Source: Wenzhouxiangella sp.
GTDB taxonomy: Bacteria; Pseudomonadota; Gammaproteobacteria; Xanthomonadales; Wenzhouxiangellaceae
Assembly: GCA_007134485.1 (NCBI GenBank)
Contig: SLKT01000011.1
Coordinates: forward strand, 1-37,494
Reading direction: 5' to 3'
DNA: 37,494 nucleotides
Of the stretch, positions 7,849 to 15,828 are shown in pieces. Position numbers and translations under genes: made by a program. Each line of letters opens with the position of its first letter. Position 1 is the stretch's first letter. The notes below the pieces were generated by a model, which ran no database searches, had not been told where the DNA came from, and worked only from the letters and a program-made list of their open reading frames with translations.

Positions 7849-8413
7849 TAACCAACTCCTTCCACCGAAAACACCCCACCAGGTGATCATTCACCATCCC
7901 TGTGGCCTGCATGTGCGCATACACAATGGTGGGTCCGACGAACTTGAAGCCTCGTTGCTTGAGATCGCGGCTGATCTGCTCCGATCGCGGCGTGCTGGCC
8001 GGTACCTCGCTCATTGAACGGAAACGGTTGATGATGGGGTGGCCATCGACAAAGCCCCAGATGTAGCGATCGAAGCTACCGAATTGCTCCTGTACATCGA
8101 GAAAGGCACGCGCGTTGGTCACTGCACTTTCAATCTTGAGACGATTGCGCACAATGCCGCGGTTGCCCAGTAATTGCTCGATATCGGATGAATCGAACCG
8201 CGCAACCCGCTCGGGGTCAAAGCCCGCGAACGCCTCGCGATAGGCTGGTCGTTTTTTCAGGATGGTGATCCAGGACAATCCGGCCTGGGCGCCTTCGAGG
8301 ACGATGAACTCGAACAACTTGCGATCATCGTGGACCGGCACGCCCCATTCCATGTCGTGATAGCGTTGATAGTCCGGGTCGGTGCCGCACCAGGGGCATC
8401 GGTTTTTTTCCAT
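7808..8413 (-). CDS. tag: DNA-3-methyladenine glycosylase I
   Basis: Base-excision repair enzyme that removes 3-methyladenine from alkylated DNA. It begins MEKNRCPWCGTDPDYQRYHD, followed by EWGVPV, and carries the Tag zinc ligands: Cys6 and His19 near the N-terminus, and the NDHLVGC motif (His and Cys four apart) near the C-terminus. The LFEFIVLEGAQAGLSWITIL segment is also typical. About 201 residues against 187 in E. coli. The last 13 residues (TEDGRRKTRDGGR) are encoded by the GGAGACG heptamer hairpin and are probably a dispensable tail. ATG at 8413 is chosen because it matches the usual Tag N-terminus; an in-frame ATG at 8428 is also possible. Confidence 0.93.
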   Translation of the reverse strand: MEKNRCPWCGTDPDYQRYHDMEWGVPVHDDRKLFEFIVLEGAQAGLSWITILKKRPAYREAFAGFDPERVARFDSSDIEQLLGNRGIVRNRLKIESAVTNARAFLDVQEQFGSFDRYIWGFVDGHPIINRFRSMSEVPASTPRSEQISRDLKQRGFKFVGPTIVYAHMQATGMVNDHLVGCFRWKELVTEDGRRKTRDGGR

Positions 8414-8473
8414 TGGGTGGTCTTGCATCACTGACACCATGAACCGGCAGACTAACACCTGAACGAGGAGCAC

Positions 8474-8923
8474 ATGAACAAGAGCTTCCCAAGATTGTCC
8501 ATCGGCCTGTCACTGGCCGTAACCTTGATGATACTGACTGCCTGCGAGAGCGACCCTGTCCCTGCCGAGCCCCCGGCTGAACCGGCCACTGAAATGGAGG
8601 AAGCCGTGAATACAGACGAACAGGCAGCACTTCCGCTGCAAGCCGCCATCGCCGCGGCCAGGGCCGATCTGGCCGGCCGCCTGGAGATTGACGATGCCGA
8701 TATCGAAGTCGATCAGGCCCGCGAGGTCACCTGGCCCGATGGCGCCCTGGGGTGTCCGGAACCCGACATGATGTACACCCAGGCGCTGGTGCCCGGTTAC
8801 TACATCCGCTTGCGCGTCGGCAAGGACTCCCATGCCTATCATGCCGGTCGTGACGGTCAACCCTTCCCCTGCCCGGGCGAGCGCAGCCAGCCTCCTGCAG
8901 AGGACGCACAGCCGAGGCAATGA
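8474..8923 (+). CDS. predicted lipoprotein with a GxLGCPxPxxMYTQ domain
   Basis: 149 residues. A type II signal peptide with lipobox LTAC places the lipidated Cys at 24. A Pro/Glu-rich linker (about 25-45) and a short globular domain follow, with WPDGALGCPEPDMMYTQ (about 90-106), GYYIRLRVG and a YHAGRDGQPFPC end. Proteins with this last block occur in several phyla as uncharacterised secreted or lipid-anchored proteins; I know of no function. Start by ATG at 8474 with GAGGAG 5-6 bases upstream. It diverges from tag with about 60 bp between starts. The next gene, also a lipoprotein, starts 58 bases after its stop. Confidence 0.8.
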   Translation: MNKSFPRLSIGLSLAVTLMILTACESDPVPAEPPAEPATEMEEAVNTDEQAALPLQAAIAAARADLAGRLEIDDADIEVDQAREVTWPDGALGCPEPDMMYTQALVPGYYIRLRVGKDSHAYHAGRDGQPFPCPGERSQPPAEDAQPRQ

Positions 8924-8981
8924 GGAGCCGTCGCATCTCCATCTACAGAATCGTCACCTGAGGCGCCTAGACTCCGACACC

Positions 8982-9827
8982 ATGAAGACTGCGATCCGGA
9001 TGATTGTCATCATCGCTCTGGCCATCCTTGTGGCCGGCTGCGGCGTGCGGCTGGCCTACAACAACATGGACTGGCTGATCATGCGCTGGGTGGATCGCCA
9101 GGTCACCCTGGAACCCGAACAGGACCTGGCGTTTCGCCAGGCGCTGGAGCATCGCCTCGAGTGGCATTGCGCCAGCGAACTGCCCGACTACGTCGAATTC
9201 CTGCGCGCCCTGGAAAACGATATTCGGCATGACGACATATCCGTCGAGCGCCTGATGGTTCACGGCGAGCAACTCAGAGCGCTTGGCGAGCGACTCCTGC
9301 ATGGATTGCAACCGGCGGTCATCGAGTTGCTGGCCAACCTGAACGACGAACAGATCGATGAGATTCTGGCGGGCATCGACGAGCGTAACGAGGAACTGCG
9401 CGAGCAGGCCTTCGAAACCAGCACCGAGCAGCTCAGGCAGGACCGCGTCGACAGCATGGATCGGACATTGAGGAGGGTATTCGGGCGGGTCACGCATCGA
9501 CAGACTCAGCGCCTGCACCAGTGGGCCGCTGAACTTGAACCCACCGAGGAGTTGGCCCTGAGCCAACGGCTGGCCTGGCGTGAGCGTCTGGCTCGCGCGC
9601 TGTCCTACCGTCATGATCCGGAGACCTTCAACACATTGATGAGCGCCCTGCTGGAACCGGCCAATGACTGGTCGGACGAGTATCGGGCGCGCATGGAGTT
9701 CAATCGTCAGCGCACGCTTGAAGCCATGGTTGATATTCACCATATGGCCAATGACCAGCAACTGCGTCAGGTACGCTCTCGCCTGAACTCGATGGCCAAC
9801 AGCTTCAACCGTCTGAGTTGCGCCTGA
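8982..9827 (+). CDS. DUF6279-type lipoprotein
   Basis: 281 residues. Signal peptide with lipobox LVAGC (Cys20). The mature part is helical, with the family signature LAYNNMDWLIMRWVDRQVTLEPEQ near the N-terminus and a WHCASELPDYVEFL motif, matching the DUF6279 lipoproteins of gammaproteobacteria. The function is unknown; an envelope location is inferred from the lipobox. The frame is open upstream to 8832, but ATG at 8982 gives the signal peptide directly. It is followed head-to-head by yceH, with the stop codons adjacent (9827/9828) and no visible terminator. Confidence 0.82.
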   Translation: MKTAIRMIVIIALAILVAGCGVRLAYNNMDWLIMRWVDRQVTLEPEQDLAFRQALEHRLEWHCASELPDYVEFLRALENDIRHDDISVERLMVHGEQLRALGERLLHGLQPAVIELLANLNDEQIDEILAGIDERNEELREQAFETSTEQLRQDRVDSMDRTLRRVFGRVTHRQTQRLHQWAAELEPTEELALSQRLAWRERLARALSYRHDPETFNTLMSALLEPANDWSDEYRARMEFNRQRTLEAMVDIHHMANDQQLRQVRSRLNSMANSFNRLSCA

Positions 9828-10532
9828 TCAATCCGAATCCGGGTCGTCCCCCTGGCTGATCAGCGCCTCGATGCGCGCCACTCGTGATTCCAGTTCCGCA
9901 ACCCGCTCGGCCAGCGAGGCGTCATGTCCGGATTCGGTGGCCGAGGTTTCCGGACCCGGAGCATCAGCGGGCGCTTGCGCCTTGATGTCGCCGGCCAGCC
10001 GATGCATGTAGCGGTCCTCGCGTTGCCCCGGTGATCGACCCACGCATACGACCATCGGCGGTTCACGGCCTGACAATCGCTCCAGGTTGTAGCGCACGTC
10101 ATCGAGATCGTCGAATCGATGCATGCGCTCGCTGCGCGTATACAATTCCGCCACGGTTTGCGGGCCGCGCAACAGCAACAATCCGACCAGAGCGCGCTGA
10201 CCCGGCGTCAACTCCAGCGTCCCGTCGACGCGATGGGCGTACCGGGTGGCGCGAGCGCCGAAATCGCTCTTGATCAGGCCACGTTGTTCGAGCTGGCGCA
10301 AGGCCTGACCGACCCGGCCCGGATCCAGCTTCATGACCGGATGGCGGCTGGTCTTCTGGTTGCAGGCCGTGGTGGTGGCATTCTGGGTCAGCGGATAGCT
10401 TTCCGGCGTGGTCGATTCCTTTTCAATCAGCACACCCAGAACACGCGCCTCTTCGGCGCTCAGCGGCGGGTCCAGCGGCAGTTCCTGGTCAGGCTTTTCG
10501 TTTTCAGTCATGGAGTCGGGTATTGATGTCAT
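9828..10532 (-). CDS. yceH: YceH family (DUF480) protein
   Basis: 234 residues, similar in length and layout to E. coli YceH (215). Two winged-helix-like domains carry the family blocks LSAEEARVLGVLIEKESTTPE, TACNQKTSRHPVM, LLLLRGPQTVAEL and GQREDRYMHRL. A C-terminal coiled coil (VAELESRVARIEALI) mirrors the E. coli protein. The molecular role is not established. Two starts are possible: ATG at 10532, which lies inside a palindrome, or ATG at 10511. Confidence 0.88.
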   Translation of the reverse strand: MTSIPDSMTENEKPDQELPLDPPLSAEEARVLGVLIEKESTTPESYPLTQNATTTACNQKTSRHPVMKLDPGRVGQALRQLEQRGLIKSDFGARATRYAHRVDGTLELTPGQRALVGLLLLRGPQTVAELYTRSERMHRFDDLDDVRYNLERLSGREPPMVVCVGRSPGQREDRYMHRLAGDIKAQAPADAPGPETSATESGHDASLAERVAELESRVARIEALISQGDDPDSD

Positions 10533-10545
10533 TGCGAAATGACAT
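10526..10545. promoter_or_regulatory. palindrome ATGTCAT-N6-ATGACAT at the yceH start
   Basis: Perfect 7-bp arms spanning the distal yceH start codon. If ATG at 10511 is the true start, this sits in the leader or promoter and could be an operator; otherwise it would be an initiation-region hairpin. Confidence 0.3.
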
Positions 10546-10577
10546 TTTTACCATGCGCGCATGCTGCAAAGCCAAAA

Positions 10578-10601
10578 AAAACCCCGCGAGAGCGGGGTTT
10601 T
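10578..10601. terminator. rho-independent terminator downstream of the cold-shock gene
   Basis: GC-rich stem ACCCCGC (10581-10587) / GCGGGGT (10592-10598) with loop GAGA. It is extended by A and T runs on both sides and followed by an eight-U tract on the minus strand. It ends the csp transcript and may also insulate yceH. Confidence 0.9.
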
Positions 10602-10626
10602 TCCGGTTTCTTTGAAACCTCGGTCT

Positions 10627-10830
10627 TCAGACAGCCTGCACGTTGGCAGCCTGCGGTCCCTTGGGACCATCCTGGATGTCGAAGGACACCTTCTGCCCTT
10701 CAGCCAGGGTCTTGAAACCGCTGCCCTGAATGGCGCTGAAGTGGACGAAAACGTCCTTGCCACCATCATCCTGACTGATAAAACCAAACCCCTTCGCCTC
10801 ATTAAACCACTTGACGGAACCTGTTGCCAT
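10627..10830 (-). CDS. CspA-family cold-shock protein
   Basis: 67-residue single cold-shock domain, the usual length. RNA-binding motifs RNP1 (KGFGFI) and RNP2 (DVFVHF) are intact, and the protein begins [18 protein letters not shown]. It acts in the cytoplasm as an RNA chaperone. AAAGGTAG lies upstream of the ATG. The gap up to 10995 probably includes a long 5' leader, as is common for csp genes, but I cannot place its promoter with confidence. A strong terminator follows at 10578-10601. Confidence 0.95.
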   Translation of the reverse strand: MATGSVKWFNEAKGFGFISQDDGGKDVFVHFSAIQGSGFKTLAEGQKVSFDIQDGPKGPQAANVQAV

Positions 10831-10995
10831 GTTACTAACTACCTTTACTGAAAAAAAAGAAAATAAGCGCTTGCAGCTTTTGAAAGAGGGGGTTTTGGAG
10901 GTCTTTCTATGGAAGGATCAACTACCTAAACTCACACTGCCATCCACTACAGGCTAGGATAGTTTAACGTGACCGGCGCCACATTTCCATAACAA

Positions 10996-12369
10996 TCAGG
11001 TTTCCTCTTCATGGCCCAATGATCTGACGAGTGCCCGGATGGCCGCTTCACGCCCCGGATCCGCCGCACTTTCACGATTCAGGGTCGACCATTCCGGATG
11101 GTGGCGAGCCTTGCGCAAGGGCGCCGGCAAGCGCTTGCGCTTCCAGGTTTCCTCGACAGTCGTTCGGATCGGATCCATGCTGGCATGACCGCGTCGGACC
11201 AGCTCGGCCAGCAGACACAACTGACGCCAGGCCAGCAGGCGCAGGGCGGGATCATCGACGCCCAACCGGCCGGTACCACGCACTTGCTCGGCGAGTCTCT
11301 TGCCGGCCGTGCCGGCCAGACCGGCGCCGGCCCCGGCCAGCGTACCCACCAGCGTTCCGGTCCCGAGTGACAAACCGGCGGTGGAAATATCGAACACCAG
11401 GCCGGCGCCGGCGCCGGCGCCGGCAAATTTGCCGGCATGAATGCCGAAATGGGCCAGGGTTTGCGGATCGAACAGATCATCGGGCCAACGCCCGTCGGTC
11501 AGCGGCAGGTCCTCGTCCCGGTAGTCCTCGCGCCCGAAACGGTACAAATCCAGCAGCACATCGACGCACACCTGCTCGCGCCGGCGCACTTCCCGACGAA
11601 TGTCCTCAAGTCTGGCCTGGCGCTCCCGGTCATTCTTTAGGGCGTAATGGCGACGGCAGGCCGCCACATCGATCAGCAGGTCGGCGATGGCCGCCAGCGC
11701 GGCGCCCTGGCGGCGGTGGTCTTCGCGCTCACGCTCGGACATCCAGGCATTCAGGGTCGGGGCAAATGCATCGAGCAGACCCTTGAGTTTCTCGAACAGA
11801 CGAAGCTCGGTCGCCGGATCGCGGACCACCGCATCGAAGGCCAAGACGCTGTGCAGGCCCAGTCTGGCCAGCGCCTCGCGCCATTGATCCTCGCGACTAT
11901 CGGCGGCCGCGGTGAAATTGAGCACCATGACCAGCGGCCTGGCGCAACGCCCCAGCACCGCCAGTTCATCAAGGTATTTTTCCAGGACCGGCTCGCGCGC
12001 ATCGATCACATACAGACCGACGTCGACCTGGCCCATCAATTCCAGCACCCGGCATTCCTGGTCGAAACGCCGGCGCGCCTGGCCATCACGCAACAGTCGT
12101 TCAATGCGCTCAGGACCATCATGGCGCTCCCCCGGTAATTCATCGAGCCATTCAATCAACTCGGGTGCATTCTCAAGCCCCGGGGTGTCATTGAGCTCGA
12201 TCAGGGCTTGACCATTGACCTCGAGCATCACCGATGTGATCTGACGGGTCGTTCCCCCGCGATCGCGAACCTCGCCGAAGCTGCGGTCATGGGTCAGGGT
12301 GCGCACCAGCGAGGTCTTGCCGGTATTGGTGTGACCGACCACGGCTATCTTCAGCATTGGCAGTTCCAT
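10996..12369 (-). CDS. DUF3482 P-loop GTPase
   Basis: 457 residues. An Era/TrmE-like GTPase domain occupies the N-terminal half: G1 at residues 12-20 (GHTNTGKTS), RGGTTRQ as the G2 region, and DTPG as G3. The DUF3482 region follows, including a Gly/Ala-rich hydrophobic stretch (KFAGAGAGAG...LVGTLAGAGAGLAG) that looks like a glycine-zipper membrane-active segment. The frame extends upstream, but ATG at 12369 is chosen: it overlaps the stop of the DUF2868 gene (TGATG) and has GGAGGCGG upstream. This gene always seems to go with DUF2868, so the two likely form a membrane-associated GTPase system of unknown function. The Gly zipper is encoded by a self-complementary GCCGGC run at 11401-11424. Confidence 0.88.
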   Translation of the reverse strand: MELPMLKIAVVGHTNTGKTSLVRTLTHDRSFGEVRDRGGTTRQITSVMLEVNGQALIELNDTPGLENAPELIEWLDELPGERHDGPERIERLLRDGQARRRFDQECRVLELMGQVDVGLYVIDAREPVLEKYLDELAVLGRCARPLVMVLNFTAAADSREDQWREALARLGLHSVLAFDAVVRDPATELRLFEKLKGLLDAFAPTLNAWMSEREREDHRRQGAALAAIADLLIDVAACRRHYALKNDRERQARLEDIRREVRRREQVCVDVLLDLYRFGREDYRDEDLPLTDGRWPDDLFDPQTLAHFGIHAGKFAGAGAGAGLVFDISTAGLSLGTGTLVGTLAGAGAGLAGTAGKRLAEQVRGTGRLGVDDPALRLLAWRQLCLLAELVRRGHASMDPIRTTVEETWKRKRLPAPLRKARHHPEWSTLNRESAADPGREAAIRALVRSLGHEEET

Positions 12370-13847
12370 CAATCCGCCTCCGAACCCGCGACAAGCTGAT
12401 GCAATGCGGCGATTTCGGTTGCCGAGGGTTGCTCGGCATCCAGTTCCACCGCGCACCCTCCAGCCTGCTCGGCCAGGGCCCGCCAGTCGGCCAGGCGTGC
12501 GGCCCGATCCCCGTCTCGCGCCTTTAATCGAGTGCTGTCCTCGACAACCACGATCAGCTCGGTATTGGCGGCATCGGCCAGCGATTCCAGCAGTCGCCGG
12601 GTTCCTGCATCCGGCGTGCGCAACATCGAACACAGGGCGATTAATGCAGGTGGCGGAGTTTTCAAGGCCTTGAGCGCATCAATCAACGGCTGGCGTTGTG
12701 AGCGAGTGTCGATTCGCCCCAGCGCCGTGGCGTCCATTCCCGGCAAGATCGGTGGCCATTGATCGCCGTCGCGCTCCAGCTCTATACCGACCAGCACCGG
12801 CTGCCCGGATGCATGCTTCGGACGCTTGCGTTGACGGGCGAGCGGCGTATCCGGCGCACTTCCCCGGACCACCGGCTCAGGAGGCGGCTCGCTCAACAAC
12901 GGCAGCAGGCGCTGATACCCGGGTTTGTCCAGATCCAGGCTCAGTCGGCGGGTTGCGCGCCAGGTCAACGCGCAGCAAAACAGACCAAGAAGCAGGCGCG
13001 GACCGGCGCCATAGGCACACACCATGGCCAGCAGAAAATGCGCCCAGATGGCTCGTTGCGCGCCGACCAGTTCGCCTGCCCGCCCAGCGGCGATCCAGGA
13101 CGGATCCGGCGGGGCCATCATCCCCAGCCACACCGGCACGACCGCCAGCCAGCCGACCAGCGTGACGATGGTCTGTTCGGAAAGAATCGTGGTTCCCCAA
13201 CTCAGATCGTATTGCGCCACGCTGAACAACAGGGTCAGGGTCAACAATGCGCCGGCTACGTAAGCCATCCAGAACAGGTGCGACATCATGCTCAGATACC
13301 AGCGTCCCACCGGGCTGCGCATCAGTCCAACCATGCCCTCGCCCACTTCGCTGGCCAGGTCACTTTTCAGTACGCGCGGAGCCAGCCGGGCCATTCCGGT
13401 CATCAGAAACTTGCCGATCAGGCTGCCGGAGCTTCCTCTTCGCCAGGTGCCCAGCAACAGCAGCACCCACAGTACAAGCATCAGGGTCGGCAAGCCCAGC
13501 AGGGTCACCAGGCTGAGCAGGATGTCGATTTCTCGCGCGCCGGTGCTGGCGCGCGCCGCCAGCCATCCCGCCGCCACGCCGATGATGACCAACCCCAGCA
13601 ACAGTTTGCGCAGCAGCCCTCGCAAACGCTCGATATCGGCGCGGACCTTCTCACTGCCCGGCAGGGCTCGGGCGCGCGCCGCCAGACGCTCACCATCATT
13701 GCCCCCGGCCAGGCGCGCGACCGTCATGGCTGCTTCGTCATCATCCCGGCGACCACGGCGTTCCTCATGAATGCGCACCGCCTCGGTCACCAACCAGTCA
13801 CTCGTCGAAATCAATACTGCTCGCTTGTGGTTTTCAGCTTGATCCAA
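12369..13847 (-). CDS. DUF2868 membrane protein, partner of the DUF3482 GTPase
   Basis: 492 residues. The N-terminal cytoplasmic region is followed by hydrophobic segments around LLLGLVIIGVAAGWLAA, IDILLSLVTLLGLPTLMLVLWVLLLLG, MSHLFWMAYVAGALLTLTLLFSV, TIVTLVGWLAVVPVWLGMM and the LLAMVCAYGAGPRLLLGLFCC region. A soluble C-terminal domain of about 170 residues comes after them. The sequence around RDDDEAAMTVARLAGG and APPDPSWIAAG is typical of DUF2868. It is first in the two-gene minus-strand unit and overlaps the GTPase start. Function unknown; a role in membrane-linked signalling or remodelling is only an inference from the GTPase partner. Confidence 0.85.
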   Translation of the reverse strand: MDQAENHKRAVLISTSDWLVTEAVRIHEERRGRRDDDEAAMTVARLAGGNDGERLAARARALPGSEKVRADIERLRGLLRKLLLGLVIIGVAAGWLAARASTGAREIDILLSLVTLLGLPTLMLVLWVLLLLGTWRRGSSGSLIGKFLMTGMARLAPRVLKSDLASEVGEGMVGLMRSPVGRWYLSMMSHLFWMAYVAGALLTLTLLFSVAQYDLSWGTTILSEQTIVTLVGWLAVVPVWLGMMAPPDPSWIAAGRAGELVGAQRAIWAHFLLAMVCAYGAGPRLLLGLFCCALTWRATRRLSLDLDKPGYQRLLPLLSEPPPEPVVRGSAPDTPLARQRKRPKHASGQPVLVGIELERDGDQWPPILPGMDATALGRIDTRSQRQPLIDALKALKTPPPALIALCSMLRTPDAGTRRLLESLADAANTELIVVVEDSTRLKARDGDRAARLADWRALAEQAGGCAVELDAEQPSATEIAALHQLVAGSEAD

Positions 13848-14303
13848 ACGTCATGATAGCTGTTCGCTCGATCTGGTCGTGAGTAGTCGGGTTCCTGTGA
13901 AATCTTTCCGGGTTAGGCTGGAGTTTGTGGAGGCGGGGCGACGAGCGGCCTTGCCCGTGGCCGGGCTCGAGGTGCACGACCGGATCGAAGGTTTTGCTTC
14001 CGTGGCGTTTTGGTGCCGATCGAATTTCGTTTGATTCATTGGGTAGGGGCGTGCCTTTAGCAAGCTGTTCGGGCGCTTCAAATACGAATAGACCCTGCAT
14101 GCTTCCGTCACCTCGAGCCCGGCCCCGGTCAAGCCCACTCGTCGCTTGTCGGGTGAGAGTAAGTTGTTAGGGGAGGCCAGATCGAAGCCATCACCAGACT
14201 TTCAACCTTCTCCCATCTGTCGCATCGGGTGGTATTTGACCGATCATGGACTTGCAGACCCGACATCGGGACAACAAACAATATCCGGCGCCCAGCGAAA
14301 AGA
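13848..14303. other. intergenic region upstream of ccoN containing repeat element copy 1
   Basis: No gene is supported. Most of it is the inverted-repeat element listed separately (13939-14246). Small ORFs here run through that repeat and have no independent support. A short block GACTTGCAGACCCGAC (about 14248-14263) recurs in inverted form near 26394. Confidence 0.6.
13939..14246 (-). repeat. inverted-repeat element, copy 1 (206-bp core plus shared flank)
   Basis: The core 13939-14144 is bounded by 36-bp imperfect inverted repeats (32 of 36 pair) that end in GGCCGGGCTCGAGGTG / CACCTCGAGCCCGGCC. The same 206-bp core occurs in the opposite orientation at 26601-26806: the arms are 36/36 and 35/36 identical between copies, while the interior is clearly more diverged, without gaps. 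Homology continues about 100 bp beyond one arm, to 14246. There is no transposase; it looks like a non-autonomous MITE-like or extragenic palindromic element. Confidence 0.8.
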
Positions 14304-14346
14304 TTGATCTCGATCAATTTGAGCGGTACGCTCAAACGCGGATAAT
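14304..14346 (+). promoter_or_regulatory. FNR-type promoter of the cco operon
   Basis: Perfect FNR/Anr box TTGATCTCGATCAA at 14304-14317. A -10-like GATAAT lies at 14341-14346. This gives a start near 14353 with the box centred near -42, the class II position for FNR activation. Between the two lies a perfect palindrome (14318-14336, listed separately). Confidence 0.82.
14318..14336. promoter_or_regulatory. palindrome TTTGAGCG-N3-CGCTCAAA between the FNR box and -10 of ccoN
   Basis: Perfect 8-bp inverted repeat abutting the FNR box and covering about -35 to -17 of the predicted promoter. A protein bound here would block RNA polymerase, so it is a plausible repressor operator. No regulator is recognised. 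Confidence 0.45.
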
Positions 14347-14387
14347 TGCGCCCGGAACTTTCCGGCCTCCTGACAGGAATTCTTTTC

Positions 14388-15815
14388 ATGAGTGAAGCCA
14401 CAACCTATAACGACAAGGTCATTCGTCAGTTCGCCGTCATGACCGTGGTCTGGGGACTGATCGGCATGCTGGTCGGTGTGTTGATCGCCGCCCAGTTGAT
14501 CTGGCCCGGGATGACCCTGGATATTTCATGGCTGAGCTACGGTCGCCTGCGCCCTCTGCACACCAACGCGGTGATCTTCGCCTTCGGCGGCTCGGCGCTG
14601 TTTGCCACCAGTTATTACTGCGTGCAGCGAACCTGCCATGCACGCCTGTTCTCCGACAAGCTGGCCTCCTTTACCTTTTGGGGCTGGCAGGCGGTGATCG
14701 TCGGCGCGGTCATCACCCTGCCCATGGGTTTCACCATGGGCAAGGAATACGCAGAGCTGATCTGGCCGCTGGCCATTCTGGTTGCTCTGGTCTGGGTCGC
14801 CTATGCGGTCGTGTTCTTCGGCACCATCGTCAAGCGCAAGGTCAAGCACATCTACGTGGCCAACTGGTTTTTCGGTGCCTTCATCCTGACCGTGGCGGTC
14901 CTGCACATCGTCAACAACCTGGCCGTCCCGACCAGCCTGACCCATTCCTACCCGATTTACGCCGGCACCGTCGATGCCATGGTGCAATGGTGGTACGGAC
15001 ACAACGCGGTCGGTTTTTTCCTGACCGCCGGGTTCCTGGGCATGATGTATTACTTCGTGCCCAAGCAGGCCGGGCGACCGATTTACTCCTACCGGCTGTC
15101 CATCGTCCACTTCTGGTCGCTGATCGCCATTTACATGTGGGCCGGGCCGCACCACTTGCAGTACACCGCCCTGCCCGACTGGGTGCAGACGCTCGGCATG
15201 ATCTTCTCGATCATGCTGCTGGCGCCGAGCTGGGGCGGCATGATCAACGGGGTCATGACCCTGTCGGGTGCCTGGCACAAGCTGCGCACCGATCCCATTC
15301 TGCGCTTCATGATCGTCGCCCTGTCGTTCTACGGCATTGCCACGTTCGAAGGGCCGATGATGTCGATTCGTACCGTCAACGCCCTGTCGCACTACACCGA
15401 CTGGACCATCGGCCATGTCCATGCCGGCGCGCTGGGCTGGGTGGCGATGATTTCCATCGGCGCGATCTACAGCCTGTGGCCGCGCCTTCTGGGGCTGGAC
15501 AAGATGTACTCGACCCGCCTGATCGAATGGCACTTCTGGGTTTCGACCATCGGCACGGTCCTCTACATCGTGGCGATGTGGATTGCTGGTGTCATGCAGG
15601 GCCTGATGTGGCGCACCTTCAACGAGGACGGCACGCTGACCTACACCTTCGCCGAAGTGTTGCAGGCCACCTACCCGTATTACGGCCTGCGTCTGTTCGG
15701 CGGCATCGTGTTTACCTCGGGCATGTTCATGATGCTCTACAACCTCTACAAGACCTGGCAAATGGCGCCGGAAAAACAACGCGAAGTTCCGGTCCCGGCG
15801 CCGGCCCACGCCTGA
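14388..15815 (+). CDS. ccoN: cbb3-type cytochrome c oxidase subunit I
   Basis: 475-residue catalytic subunit of the high-affinity cbb3 terminal oxidase in the inner membrane. It reduces O2 to water and pumps protons. About twelve transmembrane helices. Metal ligands visible: His58 (LRPLHTN) and His345 (GHVHAG) for low-spin haem b, His205 ([11 protein letters not shown]) and the His255-His256 pair for CuB, and His343 for haem b3. Tyr249 in the IYMWAG segment sits where the cross-linked active-site Tyr of cbb3 enzymes is expected. ATG at 14388 is chosen over an upstream in-frame start because AGGAA lies 8 bases before it. First gene of the operon, behind an FNR-type promoter. Confidence 0.97.
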   Translation: MSEATTYNDKVIRQFAVMTVVWGLIGMLVGVLIAAQLIWPGMTLDISWLSYGRLRPLHTNAVIFAFGGSALFATSYYCVQRTCHARLFSDKLASFTFWGWQAVIVGAVITLPMGFTMGKEYAELIWPLAILVALVWVAYAVVFFGTIVKRKVKHIYVANWFFGAFILTVAVLHIVNNLAVPTSLTHSYPIYAGTVDAMVQWWYGHNAVGFFLTAGFLGMMYYFVPKQAGRPIYSYRLSIVHFWSLIAIYMWAGPHHLQYTALPDWVQTLGMIFSIMLLAPSWGGMINGVMTLSGAWHKLRTDPILRFMIVALSFYGIATFEGPMMSIRTVNALSHYTDWTIGHVHAGALGWVAMISIGAIYSLWPRLLGLDKMYSTRLIEWHFWVSTIGTVLYIVAMWIAGVMQGLMWRTFNEDGTLTYTFAEVLQATYPYYGLRLFGGIVFTSGMFMMLYNLYKTWQMAPEKQREVPVPAPAHA

Positions 15816-15828
15816 CGGAGTTGATGCC

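Noticed and set aside
12370-12633. N-terminal extension of the DUF3482 GTPase frame
   Set aside because: It lies inside the DUF2868 gene in another frame; the ATG at 12369 has a good ribosome-binding site and is followed at once by the P-loop domain.
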